Below are positions 55,703 to 64,000 of a stretch of 64,000 bases of DNA, piece by piece. This stretch comes from Betaproteobacteria bacterium (lineage in GTDB: Bacteria; Pseudomonadota; Gammaproteobacteria; Burkholderiales; Usitatibacteraceae), in NCBI GenBank assembly GCA_016711875.1, contig JADJSD010000006.1, positions 124,001-188,000 of the forward strand, in the 5' to 3' direction. The position numbers and the translations under genes are program-made. The first letter of the stretch is position 1. Each line of letters begins with the position of its first letter. The notes under the pieces were generated by a model. That model searched no databases, was not told the origin of the DNA, and saw only the letters and a list, made by a program, of their open reading frames with translations.

Positions 55703-55924
55703 GGGGAGTGAGGCGGGCGCAAATCTTTGGAACCGCAGATGAACGCAGATGAACGCAGATAAAACCCGGGAAAGTGTCTGAACTTGGCTGGCGGGAATGT
55801 CCGTGAGCACGGAGACGCCGGAAATTATCGTGATCGAAACACAAGCTTTGGGATTCATCCGCGTTCATCTGCGTTCATCTGCGTTCATCTGCGGTTCCAA
55901 AGATTTGCGCCCGCCTCACTCCCC
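55703..55924. repeat. 222-bp element with perfect 58-bp inverted repeats and tandem 10-mers
   Basis: Arms 55703-55760 and 55867-55924 are perfect reverse complements around a 106-bp centre. Each arm contains tandem GAACGCAGAT decamers (two complete units after a first variant), with an additional unit on the right. It fills most of the 327-base gap between 55639 and 55965, which has no gene. GAACGCAGAT-type repeats recur in many bacterial genomes, and short frames over them (with VHLRSSA-type peptides) are artefacts. No target-site duplication or transposase was seen. Confidence 0.88.
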
Positions 55925-55965
55925 ATCGTCTAATTACCCACCTCACCCAACCCGAAGCCCCGACC

Positions 55966-57075
55966 ATGGCCCTCAAGCGCCCGAAGTGGAAACCCGGCAC
56001 CACCGTCGTCCTCGAGCACGTCTCGAAGGTCCTGAAGGGCAACCCCCTGGGTGACCCGCATGTCCGCAAGCTCGCCGTGTGGCTCCCCGCCGAGTACGAC
56101 GAGGGCGCGACGAAGGGCCGCGGCCGCCGCTTCCCCGTCATCGTCGACATGGTCGGTTTCACCGGCTCGGGTCTTTCGCACATCGCCTGGAAGAACTTCG
56201 GCGAGAACGTCCCCGAGCGCGCCGCCCGCCTCATTCACGAGAAGAAGATGGGCCCGGCCATCTTCGTCTTCCCCGACTGCTTCACGGCCCTGGGCGGCAA
56301 CCAGTACGTGAACTCCTCGGCCATCGGCGACTATGCCGATTACCTGACGAAGGAGATCGTGCCTTTCGTGGACCGGGAATTCCGCACGCTCGCCTCGCGC
56401 GACCATCGCGGCTGCTTCGGCAAGAGCTCCGGCGGCTACGGCGCCATCGTCCACGGCATGAAGCACGCGGACACGTGGGGGGCCATCGCGGACCACTCGG
56501 GCGATGCGTACTTCGACTTCGTCTACCACCACGATTGGCCGAACACGCTGGGGGAGTTGTCCAAGTACCGCCCGAAGAAGATCGCCCCCGGCGCCTACGA
56601 CGTGAAGAAGGCCGAGAAGGGCGTGGCGAAGGGCCTGGACGACGGCCGCGTGCGTGCGTTCCTGGATTCGGTGTGGAAGCGGCCGAAGCTATCCGGCGCG
56701 GAGGGGCACGCGCTCATGAACATCTGCATGGCCGCGACTTACGACCCGGACCCGAAGGCGCCCAACGGGTTCCGGCTGCCCTTCAACCTGGAAACGGGCG
56801 AGCGGCTCGAGGACGCGTGGAAGCGCTGGCTGAAGCACGACCCCATCCACATGGTCGCGAAGCATGTGAAGGCGCTGAAGAGCCTGCGCGGCATCTACAT
56901 CGATTGCGGCTCGCGGGACCAGTACCACATCCACTACGGCTCGCGGATCCTTTCGAAGCGATTGGCCGAAGCCGGCATCCGCCACACGTACGAGGAGTTC
57001 GAGGACAACCACTCGGACATCGATTACCGGATGGATGTGTCGCTGCCATTTCTCTACCGGGCGCTCGCTCCCTAG
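55966..57075 (+). CDS. Alpha/beta-hydrolase fold esterase (EstD/enterochelin-esterase-like)
   Basis: 369 residues from ATG 55966. No signal peptide. The core includes KLAVWLPAEYD, FPVIVDMVGFTG, AIFVFPDCFTALGGNQY, the helix following FVDREFRTLASRDHRGCFGK, and the nucleophile elbow GKSSGGYGAIVHGMKHADTW with the Ser of SSGG. The acid is probably the Asp of YIDCGSRDQYHIHYG, and the late His in YEEFEDNHSDIDYRMD. This pattern fits esterase family PF00756. The substrate is unknown. It is transcribed just downstream of the inverted-repeat element and 25 bases before a diguanylate cyclase gene. Confidence 0.85.
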   Translation: MALKRPKWKPGTTVVLEHVSKVLKGNPLGDPHVRKLAVWLPAEYDEGATKGRGRRFPVIVDMVGFTGSGLSHIAWKNFGENVPERAARLIHEKKMGPAIFVFPDCFTALGGNQYVNSSAIGDYADYLTKEIVPFVDREFRTLASRDHRGCFGKSSGGYGAIVHGMKHADTWGAIADHSGDAYFDFVYHHDWPNTLGELSKYRPKKIAPGAYDVKKAEKGVAKGLDDGRVRAFLDSVWKRPKLSGAEGHALMNICMAATYDPDPKAPNGFRLPFNLETGERLEDAWKRWLKHDPIHMVAKHVKALKSLRGIYIDCGSRDQYHIHYGSRILSKRLAEAGIRHTYEEFEDNHSDIDYRMDVSLPFLYRALAP

Positions 57076-57100
57076 CGTCCCGCGACGACCTTCCGTTCCC

Positions 57101-58627
57101 ATGGACCTTGCCGCGCTCAACCGCCAGCTCGACGGCGGCGATCCCCAGGCGGCCCTGGTCGAGGCGCTTGCCCGCCTCCCGGGGCAGTCGGGTCGCGAAC
57201 GGGTCGACTGGCTCCTCTTCATCGCGCGGTGCCACGGCGTGATCGGTTCGGCGGTTCCGGCGCTCCAGTTCGCGCTGGAGGCCCGTGTGCTCGCCGCAGG
57301 AATCGGCGATGCGCGCGCGCAGGCCGAGGCGACCCTCCTCGCGGGCGCGGCCCACCAGCGCGTGGATGGTCACGGCGCTGCCCTGGGTTGCTTCACCGAG
57401 GCCGAGTCCCTGCTCGAGGGCGTCGAGGACGACCGGCTGCGCCACGGCCTGTTTCGGCGCATGGGGGTGGTCTGTTCCATCCTGGGCCGCCACGACGAGG
57501 CGCTCGACCTGATCCGGCGGTCGATCGAGATCCTGCCGGCGGACGCCCCCGAGGCGGAGCGACTGGCGTCGCGCAATTCGTGGATCAACGCGTGCACCCG
57601 CCGTATCGACGCGGCTCCGCAGGACGAGGCGGCGCGCCGCGAAAGTTGCGGGGCCATGCTGCCGGAGCTGGAGTCGCTCGTGCGCGATGCCGCCGCGGCG
57701 GGCAACCGTCGCCTCGCCCTTCTCGCCGAAGCCAATTGCGGCTCGCTGCTCGTGAAGGCGGGCCGCCACGACGAGGGCATCGCGCGGCTCGAGGCGCATT
57801 TCGCCCGGCTGGCCGAAGCCGGGCTTCGGACGGAAATGGGCGCAGCCAAGGGATCCATCGGAAAGGCGCACCTCGCGCAGGGCCGGCACGAGGCCGCCAT
57901 CGCGGCGCTGCGCGAGGCGCTCGGTCACCTGGAAGGCGGTTCGGTCCAGTTCCAGCGGGACGTGTGGGACGCCATCGCGACGGCCCATGAAGCGCTCGAC
58001 CAGCCGCGCGAAGCGCTGGCCGCGGTGAAGGCGGCCCGTGCGCTCGAGAAGGGGATTTCCGACACGGCGGCGACGATGGACCTGGAGAAGCGACAGTTGC
58101 GCTCCCAGATGTCCCGCGTCACCGCGGAGTTCGCGCGACTGGCGGACGAGGATGCGCTCACGGGGCTCGCGAACCGGCGTGCGGGGGAACGGGCGCTGGC
58201 CGACGCGCTGGCCGATCCCGGGAACGCACCGATCGCGCTGCTCTTCCTCGACATCGATCGGTTCAAGGGCATCAACGATCGCCACGGCCATGCGACCGGA
58301 GACCGGGTGCTGCGCGAATGTGCCCACCTGATGCGGCAGGGATCGCGTGCGCGGGATCTCGCGGCGCGGTGGGGCGGCGAGGAGTTCCTGCTGCTGCTGG
58401 CCGATGCGGACCTCGCGCGCGCCGTCGAAGTTGCCGAGCGGCTGCGCGTCGCCGTCGCGAGGTTCGATTGGGGCACGGTGGCGCCGGGGCTGGTGGTGAC
58501 GCTGAGCATCGGAATCGCGACGTCGCGCGAATCGCCCGCCGCCGACCCGGCGGCTCTCGTCGCCCTGGCCGACCGTCGACTCTACAAGGCCAAGGAAGCC
58601 GGCCGGGATCGCGTGGTGGCAGGCTAG
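57101..58627 (+). CDS. Diguanylate cyclase with N-terminal TPR-like repeats
   Basis: 508 residues from ATG 57101. The first 330 residues are helical repeats of TPR type (for example LLAGAAHQRVDGHGAALGCF, GRHDEALDLIRRSIEIL, GRHEAAIAALREALGHLEGG) with no membrane segment. A short coiled region (DLEKRQLRSQMSRVTAEFAR) leads into the GGDEF domain. The active motif is GGEEF at 425-429, and the inhibitory site RARD sits five residues before it (416-419), the classical product-inhibition position. It makes c-di-GMP from two GTP in the cytoplasm. A PilZ protein (33034) is a possible target in the same window. Confidence 0.93.
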   Translation: MDLAALNRQLDGGDPQAALVEALARLPGQSGRERVDWLLFIARCHGVIGSAVPALQFALEARVLAAGIGDARAQAEATLLAGAAHQRVDGHGAALGCFTEAESLLEGVEDDRLRHGLFRRMGVVCSILGRHDEALDLIRRSIEILPADAPEAERLASRNSWINACTRRIDAAPQDEAARRESCGAMLPELESLVRDAAAAGNRRLALLAEANCGSLLVKAGRHDEGIARLEAHFARLAEAGLRTEMGAAKGSIGKAHLAQGRHEAAIAALREALGHLEGGSVQFQRDVWDAIATAHEALDQPREALAAVKAARALEKGISDTAATMDLEKRQLRSQMSRVTAEFARLADEDALTGLANRRAGERALADALADPGNAPIALLFLDIDRFKGINDRHGHATGDRVLRECAHLMRQGSRARDLAARWGGEEFLLLLADADLARAVEVAERLRVAVARFDWGTVAPGLVVTLSIGIATSRESPAADPAALVALADRRLYKAKEAGRDRVVAG

Positions 58628-58631
58628 CCGA

Positions 58632-59564
58632 TCAGCGCTTGCGCCGCGCCCGCACCCGCCATACGGACGGCGGCTTGCCGAAGGCGCGCTTGAAGGCGCG
58701 GGAGAACGCGGTGACGGACTCGTAGCCCGCATCCTCGCTCACCGATTCGATCGAGCGCGGGGTGGCGACCAGTTCTTCGGCGGCAAGCTGAAGCCGCACG
58801 TGCGTGAGGAAAGCGATCACCGGCTCGCCCATGCGGTTCGTGAATCGTTCGGCGAGCGCCGAGCGCGAAAGCCCCACCTGGCGCCCGAGCTTTTCCACCG
58901 TCCAGTCCTCGCCGGGCCGGCCGTGCACGAGCGCGAGCGCGGCGCCCACGTAGCGATCGCCCAGGGCCGCGAGCCAGCCCGTGCCGCCGGCCGGCTGCGT
59001 CTCGATGTGGCGGCGCAGGGCTTCGATCAGCACCACCTCCGCCAGCCGCGCGCGGGTGGCCTCGGCGCCGGAGCGCGGCGCGTCGGATCCGGTGAGCGCG
59101 AGCCCGAGGGAATCGCGGAACCACTCGAGGGGGGCCGACCCGCGCAGCGACACGTGGACGATGGGCGGCAGGCTCGTGAAGAGCGAGGCACCGAGGTGGT
59201 GTTCCCACGAAAAGGCGAGCGGCACCCAGCGGGCGCGAAAGCCCGAAGACCCGAGCGACACGGGCGCGGGATCCCCCGGGGCCGTCGCCCGAATGAGCGA
59301 GGCGAGGGGCTTGGCAGGCGCTTCGGGATCGGACCCGATGAGGTGGGCGGCCCCTCCCGACAGAAACGCGATGTCGCCGGCTTCGAGGTGCACGAACTCC
59401 CCGCTGCCCAGGTGCACCTGCGCGCGGCCTTCGAGCACCAGGTGGGCGCAGGCGCGAACGCCGCTCGCCGGAATCGAGACGCACCAGCTTCCCCGCGACG
59501 AGACATCCGCCAACACGGAGCCGGTGAACCGGGCCAGGCGCAGGACTTCGGAAAGGGCGTCCAT
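58632..59564 (-). CDS. AraC family transcriptional regulator with cupin sensor
   Basis: 310 residues. N-terminal cupin_6 sensor (LARFTGSVLADVSSRGSWCV, HLVLEGRAQVHLGSGEFVHL, GDIAFLSGGAAHLIGSD). C-terminal pair of helix-turn-helices: WTVEKLGRQVGLSRSALAER and IESVSEDAGYESVTAFSRAF with the family signature ending KRAFGKPPSVWRVRARRK. It activates genes for an unknown response. Its gene is convergent with the diguanylate cyclase, four bases apart, and 107 bases downstream of the DUF2863 gene on the same strand. Confidence 0.92.
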   Translation of the reverse strand: MDALSEVLRLARFTGSVLADVSSRGSWCVSIPASGVRACAHLVLEGRAQVHLGSGEFVHLEAGDIAFLSGGAAHLIGSDPEAPAKPLASLIRATAPGDPAPVSLGSSGFRARWVPLAFSWEHHLGASLFTSLPPIVHVSLRGSAPLEWFRDSLGLALTGSDAPRSGAEATRARLAEVVLIEALRRHIETQPAGGTGWLAALGDRYVGAALALVHGRPGEDWTVEKLGRQVGLSRSALAERFTNRMGEPVIAFLTHVRLQLAAEELVATPRSIESVSEDAGYESVTAFSRAFKRAFGKPPSVWRVRARRKR

Positions 59565-59625
59565 CCCTCAAGTATCGGGGAGTTGGACAGGACAGTCCAC
59601 GAGGGACAGTCCCCGTCGTCGGAGT

Positions 59626-59654
59626 GGGGACAGGTGAAAAATTCACCTGTCCCC
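59626..59654. repeat. Short GGGGACAGGTG palindrome
   Basis: GGGGACAGGTGAA (59626-59638) and its reverse complement (59642-59654) flank three A residues; extending one base each side adds a T:A pair. Same core as the long palindrome at 16428. It sits between the AraC and DUF2863 genes, 18 bases past the latter's stop, where a hairpin could end transcription. Confidence 0.85.
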
Positions 59655-59671
59655 AATTCTTGACCCAGCGT

Positions 59672-60859
59672 TCAGTGGAAGTGGGCGGCCGGAGACTCGG
59701 CTTCGTCGGGCAGTTCGGCGTGCACCAGTTCGCCCTCCGGGCTCGCGAAGAGCGGCGCGCCGCAGTCGTCGCAGTAGTCCGGCTCGAAGGTGCCGGGCAG
59801 GCGCTTCACGTCCGTGACGCCGCACTGGGCGAGTTCCGCAAGCAGGTCGTCCAGGGGAGAAGGCCGCGCCGTGTCGTCCTCGCGGCCGTAGAGCGGCCAG
59901 ACGACGCCGTGGGCGACGTGGGAGTCCCCGCCCAGCGTGAGGCCCACGCGATATTCGTCGATGCGTTCCTCGCCGAAGCTCGCGATGACGGCCCGCAGCT
60001 GCGAAGGGTCGGCCCCCATGGCGGTCTCCAGCATGGCGACGCCCGCGCGGATGCCGTAGGGACGCACGCGGCGGTCCGCCTCGCGACAGTTCACGTAGTA
60101 GGCGTCGGGCAGCAGGCTTTCGAAGACGCAGCCGGGCAGGAGCTTCGCCACGGTGGGTCGAGCCTGGGTGATCCACTGCTCGAGGCTCGTGGTGCGCCCG
60201 GCGTGGCCGCTCGCGTCTTCCTGCCAGCGGAAGACGGCCTTGCCGCGCGGCGCCGCGACGGCGGCGATGACGAAGCGCGCGTCGGAGAGCAATTGCGCGG
60301 TCTCGGGCATGCGCGCGAAGTCGATGCGCGGGATCTCGCCGCTGACGGCGGCGTCGGCCAGCTTCGCGGTAAGGCGCCGCAGCTCCGAGAAATGGCGCGG
60401 CAGCTGGTCGACCGAGTAGAGATAGGGCACCAGGCAAAGGCGCGTGCCGTCGGCGAGGACGTGGCCCTGCAGCTGGGCGCGCAGGGCATCGGCATCGTCC
60501 CGGGCGATGGGGCCGGAGGCGATGGCGTACTTGGACCACGCCACCACGGGCGCGGCCACGAGGAGCGCGTCCCAGGCGAGATCGCCCTGCATGACGGTGA
60601 CGGATTCCGAGATGCCCTCGATGCGCTCGATGAGCACGTCGTAGGCGCCGGAATTGGTCTGCCACAGGTGGTCGAGTGCGCCGTCGAGCGGGACATCGTT
60701 GCCGTGGTCGAGGAGCTTCTCGACCAGGGCCGAGACTTCGGCTTCCCAGAAACGGTCCTCCGTGAGGCTGCCGGAGGTGGCGAGGCCGTTGGCGAGGGCG
60801 ATGAGGCGTTCGGCGTCCCGGGTGAGTCGGGGCGCGGCTTTGCTGCGGGAGCGGGCCAT
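59672..60859 (-). CDS. DUF2863 family protein
   Basis: 395 residues from ATG at 60857-60859 (complement). The start follows MARSRSKAAPRLTRDAERLI, and LENRFWEAEVSALVEKLLDH-like helices lead a two-domain protein. Segments VTVMQGDLAWDALLVAAPVV and FRWQEDASGHAGRTTSLEQW are typical of the DUF2863 group found in betaproteobacteria. The C-terminal CDDCGAPLFASPEGELVH looks like a zinc-binding half-site. Function not established. Confidence 0.85.
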   Translation of the reverse strand: MARSRSKAAPRLTRDAERLIALANGLATSGSLTEDRFWEAEVSALVEKLLDHGNDVPLDGALDHLWQTNSGAYDVLIERIEGISESVTVMQGDLAWDALLVAAPVVAWSKYAIASGPIARDDADALRAQLQGHVLADGTRLCLVPYLYSVDQLPRHFSELRRLTAKLADAAVSGEIPRIDFARMPETAQLLSDARFVIAAVAAPRGKAVFRWQEDASGHAGRTTSLEQWITQARPTVAKLLPGCVFESLLPDAYYVNCREADRRVRPYGIRAGVAMLETAMGADPSQLRAVIASFGEERIDEYRVGLTLGGDSHVAHGVVWPLYGREDDTARPSPLDDLLAELAQCGVTDVKRLPGTFEPDYCDDCGAPLFASPEGELVHAELPDEAESPAAHFH

Positions 60860-60955
60860 GGCGGAAGGCCGGTCGGAAACGCCGGCTGCGGGAATAGCGA
60901 CGGTGCGTCGAGGAAGTATTTTATCATCGACGCTGGATTCCCTCTTCCGTCGGCC

Positions 60956-61345
60956 ATGGCCCTCAACCTGAACGTGCTGGGCGGCGAGCTTCGCGCCTGC
61001 TGCTTCGACCCCATCACCGGCTTCTACCGCGACGGCTCCTGCCGCACGGGCGAGGAGGATCCGGGCACCCACGTCGTCTGCGCGCGCATGACGGTGGAGT
61101 TCCTCAACTTCAGCGTGGAGCGCGGCAACGACCTCGTGACGCCCCGGCCCCAGTGGCGGTTCAAGGGGCTCAAGCCCGGCGACCGCTGGTGCCTGTGCGT
61201 GCTGCGGTGGAAGGAGGCGTACGAGGCCGGGTGCGCGCCGCCGATCGTCCTCGCGGCGACCCACGAGCGCGCCCTCGACTTCGTGAGCCTCGAGGCCCTC
61301 AAGCGCCACGCCCTCGACGCGGTGCCGGACGAGGAATCCCCGTGA
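60956..61345 (+). CDS. DUF2237 family protein
   Basis: 129 residues from ATG 60956. Conserved blocks NVLGGELRACCFDPITGFYR, RTGEEDPGTHVVCARMTVEF and DRWCLCVLRWKEAYEAGCAP are diagnostic for DUF2237 (five conserved cysteines). Family structure suggests a small beta-barrel; role unknown. It overlaps the transglutaminase gene by four bases (GTGA), so the two are co-translated. The upstream 96 bases separate it from the divergent DUF2863 gene. Confidence 0.92.
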   Translation: MALNLNVLGGELRACCFDPITGFYRDGSCRTGEEDPGTHVVCARMTVEFLNFSVERGNDLVTPRPQWRFKGLKPGDRWCLCVLRWKEAYEAGCAPPIVLAATHERALDFVSLEALKRHALDAVPDEESP

Positions 61346-62256
61346 GCTGGACCCTGGAGGTCCGGCACGTCACGGAGTACCGGTACGCCAACCCGGTCTC
61401 GTTCGGGGAGCATCGCCTGATGTTCCGGCCGCGCGCCGGGCACGACATCCGCGTGCTGGACGACTCGCTCACGGTGTCGCCCGAGGCGGACGTGCACTGG
61501 ATCCAGGACGTCTTCTCCAATTCCGTGGCGCTCGTGAAGCCGCGCTGGTCCGCGGACCGGTTCCGGGTGGATTGCGGCTTCGTCATCGATCACGCGGGCA
61601 TCCCCAATCTCGAGTTGCCCATCGAGCCGCGTGCCGCGCAATGGCCGTTCGACTACACGGCCGAGGAAAGGCGCGATCTCGCCGCGCTCCTCGACCCGCA
61701 CTACGGCGACCCGGACGGGCGGCTTCACGAATGGATGCGGCCCTTCCTTTTCGGGCCCGGCCGGCCCGGCACGCGCGAGACGCTGGTCGCGATGACCAAT
61801 GCCATCAAGGCGCAGTTCCGCTACCAGCGGCGCGACCAGGAGGGTACGCAGTCGCCCGACGAGACGTTGCGGCTGGGGTCGGGCACCTGCCGCGACTTCG
61901 CCCTCCTGCTGATGGAAGCCGCACGCCGCATGGGCATCGCCTCGCGTTTCGTGTCGGGCTACCTCTACGACCCGGCCGTCGACGGTGACGTGGGCGAATT
62001 GCTGGGCGCCGGCGCGACGCACGCGTGGGTGCACGTCTACCTGCCCGGCGCGGGCTGGGTGCCCTTCGATCCGACCAATTCCCTCTTCGGCGGCGCGAGT
62101 CTCATCCGCGTGGCGGTGGCGCGAGATCCGTCCCAGGCGGCCCCGCTCACGGGATCGTGGTTCGGCGCCCCGGGCGACTTCCTCGGGCTGCACGTCGAGG
62201 TGACGGTGAGGCGGCGCAAGGCCTTCTCGTCCCCGCAATCGCTTCCCGGCGCGTGA
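61342..62256 (+). CDS. Transglutaminase-like cysteine protease family protein
   Basis: 304 residues from GTG 61342. The N-terminal beta-sandwich domain begins SWTLEVRHVTEYRYANPVSF, usual for the bacterial transglutaminase N-terminal domain. The papain-like triad is Cys183 in LGSGTCRDFALLLMEAARRM, His227 in GATHAWVHVYLPGAGW and Asp243 in VPFDPTN. Such proteins are cytoplasmic or periplasmic peptidases or cross-linkers, often beside alpha-E genes, which are absent here. No signal peptide is seen. It probably works with the DUF2237 protein, given the overlap. Confidence 0.9.
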   Translation: MSWTLEVRHVTEYRYANPVSFGEHRLMFRPRAGHDIRVLDDSLTVSPEADVHWIQDVFSNSVALVKPRWSADRFRVDCGFVIDHAGIPNLELPIEPRAAQWPFDYTAEERRDLAALLDPHYGDPDGRLHEWMRPFLFGPGRPGTRETLVAMTNAIKAQFRYQRRDQEGTQSPDETLRLGSGTCRDFALLLMEAARRMGIASRFVSGYLYDPAVDGDVGELLGAGATHAWVHVYLPGAGWVPFDPTNSLFGGASLIRVAVARDPSQAAPLTGSWFGAPGDFLGLHVEVTVRRRKAFSSPQSLPGA

Positions 62257-62269
62257 GGGGCCGGCGGCC

Positions 62270-63726
62270 TTGACCCGCCTTGCCGACGCGGTCGCCTTCG
62301 TCGACCTCGAGACCACGGGCACGACCGCCCTTCGCGACCGCGTGACGGAGGTGGCCATCGTGCGCGTGGTCGACGGCGAGGTGGTGGAGGAATGGTCCAC
62401 GCTCGTCGATCCCGAGTGCCCCATCCCCGAGGACATCCAGGCGCTCACTGGCATCACGAACGACACGGTCCGCGGCGCGCCCACCTTCGCGCGCATCTCG
62501 CGGGAAGTGCTCGAGCGCCTCGAAGGTCACCTCTTCGTCGCGCACAACGCGCGCTTCGACTACGGATTCCTCAAGAACGAGTTCGCGCGGATCGGGGTCG
62601 CTTTCACGGCGGAGGTGCTGTGCACCGTGCGCCTGTCCCGAAGGCTCTATCCCGATGCCGTCGGCCACAGCCTCGATGCCCTCATCGAGCGGCACGGCCT
62701 CGCGGACCCGGCAGACGAATCCGCGGACCCGGCCTCGCGCACGGGCCGCCACTCCGCGCTGGGGGACACGCGTGCCCTCGTGCGATTCCTGCGCGTCATC
62801 GAGCGCGAGAAGAGCGGCGAGGAGATCGGCGCGGCCGTGCGGCGACTGCTCAAGATCCCGAGCCTGCCGCCCCAGCTCCCGGCCGAGGCGCTCGAGGGGC
62901 TGCCGGACGGGGCGGGCGTCTACCGCTTCTTCGGCGTGAACGACCTGCCGCTCTACATCGGCAAGAGCGTCAACCTGAAGGAACGCGTGCGTTCGCACTT
63001 CTCGGCGGATTACCGCAACGCCAACGACATGCGCCTGTCCGCCGAGATCCGGCGGCTCGACTGGATCGAGACGGCGGGCGAACTGGGCGCGCTCCTGCTC
63101 GAATCGCGCCTCGTGAAGGAAGCAACGCCGCTGCACAACGCGCTGCTCCGGCGCCGGCGCACCACGTGCCTCGCGAGGCTGCCGTCGCTGCGCGAACCGC
63201 CGGAGATCGTGAAGTTCGACGAGGTGGACTGGGACGAGCGCGGGCCGGGTGCCGAGACCCTCTACGGCCCCTTCGGCTCGCCGCGCGGCGTGCGCGAGCT
63301 GCTCGAGGGGCTTGCCGGCGAGCACGGGCTTTGCTGGCGCCTGATGGGCTGGGAGAAGCGCGGCGGACCCTGCTTCGCGCGACAGGTGCGCAAGTGCCGG
63401 GGCGCCTGCATGGGCGAGGAAACCCCGAGGCGCATCACACGCGCCTGGCCACGGCCCTCGCGCCCTGGCGTCTCGCGGATTGGCCCTTCGACGGGCCGGT
63501 CGCGATCGTGGAGACCGACACCGCGCGCGGCATCGAGGAGGCGCACGTGGTGGACCGCTGGCGGCACCTGGGGACCGCGCGCGACGAGGACGAGGCCTTC
63601 TCGCTCGCCCGCACGCGGCGCCTGCCCGACTTCGATCCGGACATCTACAAGCTGCTGCGCAAGTGGTTCGAGGAGCATCCCGGGCGCGCACGACCCTTGC
63701 CCCGGCCCCCGGACGAATTCGCCTGA
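62270..63726 (+). CDS. DnaQ-type exonuclease fused to a UvrC-like GIY-YIG endonuclease domain (one frameshift)
   Basis: About 485 residues from TTG 62270. Residues 1-190 form a DEDDh 3'-5' exonuclease: AFVDLETTGTTALRDRVTEV, LFVAHNARFDYGFLKNEF and the closing RHSALGDTRALVRFLRVI. Residues 215-310 are the GIY-YIG nuclease of UvrC/Cho: LPDGAGVYRFFGVNDLPLYI, GKSVNLKERVRSHFSA. A cysteine cluster (CFARQVRKCRGACMGEE) follows. The frame changes near 63420 (GEEN-PEAHH if one base is restored) and continues as LAPWRLADWPFDGPVAIVE to TGA 63724-63726. The fusion resembles Cho/polymerase-epsilon-linked nucleases used in repair. The indel is in an A/C-run. Confidence 0.88.
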
Positions 63727-63792
63727 TCCCGTTTGCCGCGGCTCCCCGCCGCCGGTAACCTGTCTCCACCCTGCCACCGCGTTCCCTCGACG

Positions 63793-64000
63793 ATGCCCGC
63801 CCCCCGCTCCTGTCCCGCCTGCAAGTCGCGCATGGAAAAGCTCACCCTGCAGCGCACGACCACGGGCGAGCTGATCCTCGACATCTGCTGGGACTGCCAC
63901 GCCATCTGGTTCGACCAGTTCGAGAGCACCTCGCTCGCCCCGAAGTCGGTGATCGAGCTCTTCCGCCTCATCCACGAACACCGGGACAAGCCCGCGCGGG
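63793..64000 (+). CDS. TFIIB-type zinc-ribbon protein, 3' end off the window
   Basis: ATG 63793 opens 69 codons that run off the right edge. MPAPRSCPACKSRMEKLTLQ carries the first CxxC, and LDICWDCHAIWFDQFEST the second, separated by 22 residues. This is the zf-TFIIB pattern, with IWFDQFE matching the family's WxD/LDxGE region. Function unknown; typically a small soluble protein. Likely independent of the nuclease gene, 66 bases away. Confidence 0.85.
   Translation, partial: MPAPRSCPACKSRMEKLTLQRTTTGELILDICWDCHAIWFDQFESTSLAPKSVIELFRLIHEHRDKPAR

Noticed and set aside
55731..55900. Possible CRISPR array in the decamer repeats
   Set aside because: Units are 10 bases, directly contiguous, with no spacers and no cas genes.
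55674..56054. Short frames within the inverted-repeat element
   Set aside because: They translate the tandem decamers and give low-complexity VHLRSSA-type peptides with no ribosome-binding site.

Overview
The window is about 67% GC-rich-looking, densely packed chromosomal DNA from a Gram-negative bacterium, most likely a betaproteobacterium. The evidence is an EarP rhamnosyltransferase with an EF-P carrying Arg32, parE/parC back to back, AcrAB-OprM-type efflux, tripartite outer-membrane factors, and protein families (DUF2863, YaeQ, YjdM, DUF2237) common in that class. I cannot name the genus. I saw no rRNA, tRNA, CRISPR array, prophage or insertion sequence.

Layout. 1-1.6 kb: 5' part of a secreted repeat protein that runs off the left edge. 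1.8-11.9 kb: YaeQ, a small conserved protein, an M20 peptidase, phospholipase A1, an RND efflux pair, a PPK2 kinase and two small exported or unknown proteins. Every gene here keeps its family motifs but changes reading frame many times, which looks like sequence error rather than decay. 11.9-21.8 kb: asnS, a DMT transporter, yjdM, a glutathione S-transferase, a DegP-like protease, parE, parC and a second PPK2. 21.8-32.8 kb: an N-acyl-D-amino-acid deacylase divergent from a tightly overlapped operon. That operon holds a five-gene Dpp-type ABC importer, diaminopropionate ammonia-lyase, an M20 N-carbamoyl hydrolase, a nitrilase-fold N-carbamoyl-D-amino-acid hydrolase and a cupin. 33-36.5 kb: PilZ, VOC and cold-shock proteins and an ArsR/SRPBCC operon. 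36.6-43.3 kb: a TetR repressor divergent from an AcrAB-OprM pump, with two AcrR-like operators between them. 43.3-44.9 kb: a small membrane protein and earP. 45-54.5 kb: two divergent operons (GntR regulator, two carboxyltransferases, biotin carboxylase, stand-alone biotin carrier, CoA-transferase, Ssu/Tau-type ABC importer) that look like one uptake-activation-carboxylation pathway. 54.6-64 kb: efp, a 222-bp inverted-repeat element, an esterase, a diguanylate cyclase, an AraC regulator, DUF2863, DUF2237, a transglutaminase, a DnaQ/UvrC-N fusion nuclease and a zinc-ribbon protein cut by the right edge.

How the genes work together. The two most coherent and least familiar units are the 23.4-32.8 kb operon and the 45-54.5 kb divergent operons. 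The first is a plausible importer plus two decarbamoylases feeding 2,3-diaminopropionate to a lyase that makes pyruvate and ammonia. The second is a plausible importer plus CoA-transferase plus acyl-CoA carboxylase for an unknown organic acid. Both substrate assignments are inferences from gene content.
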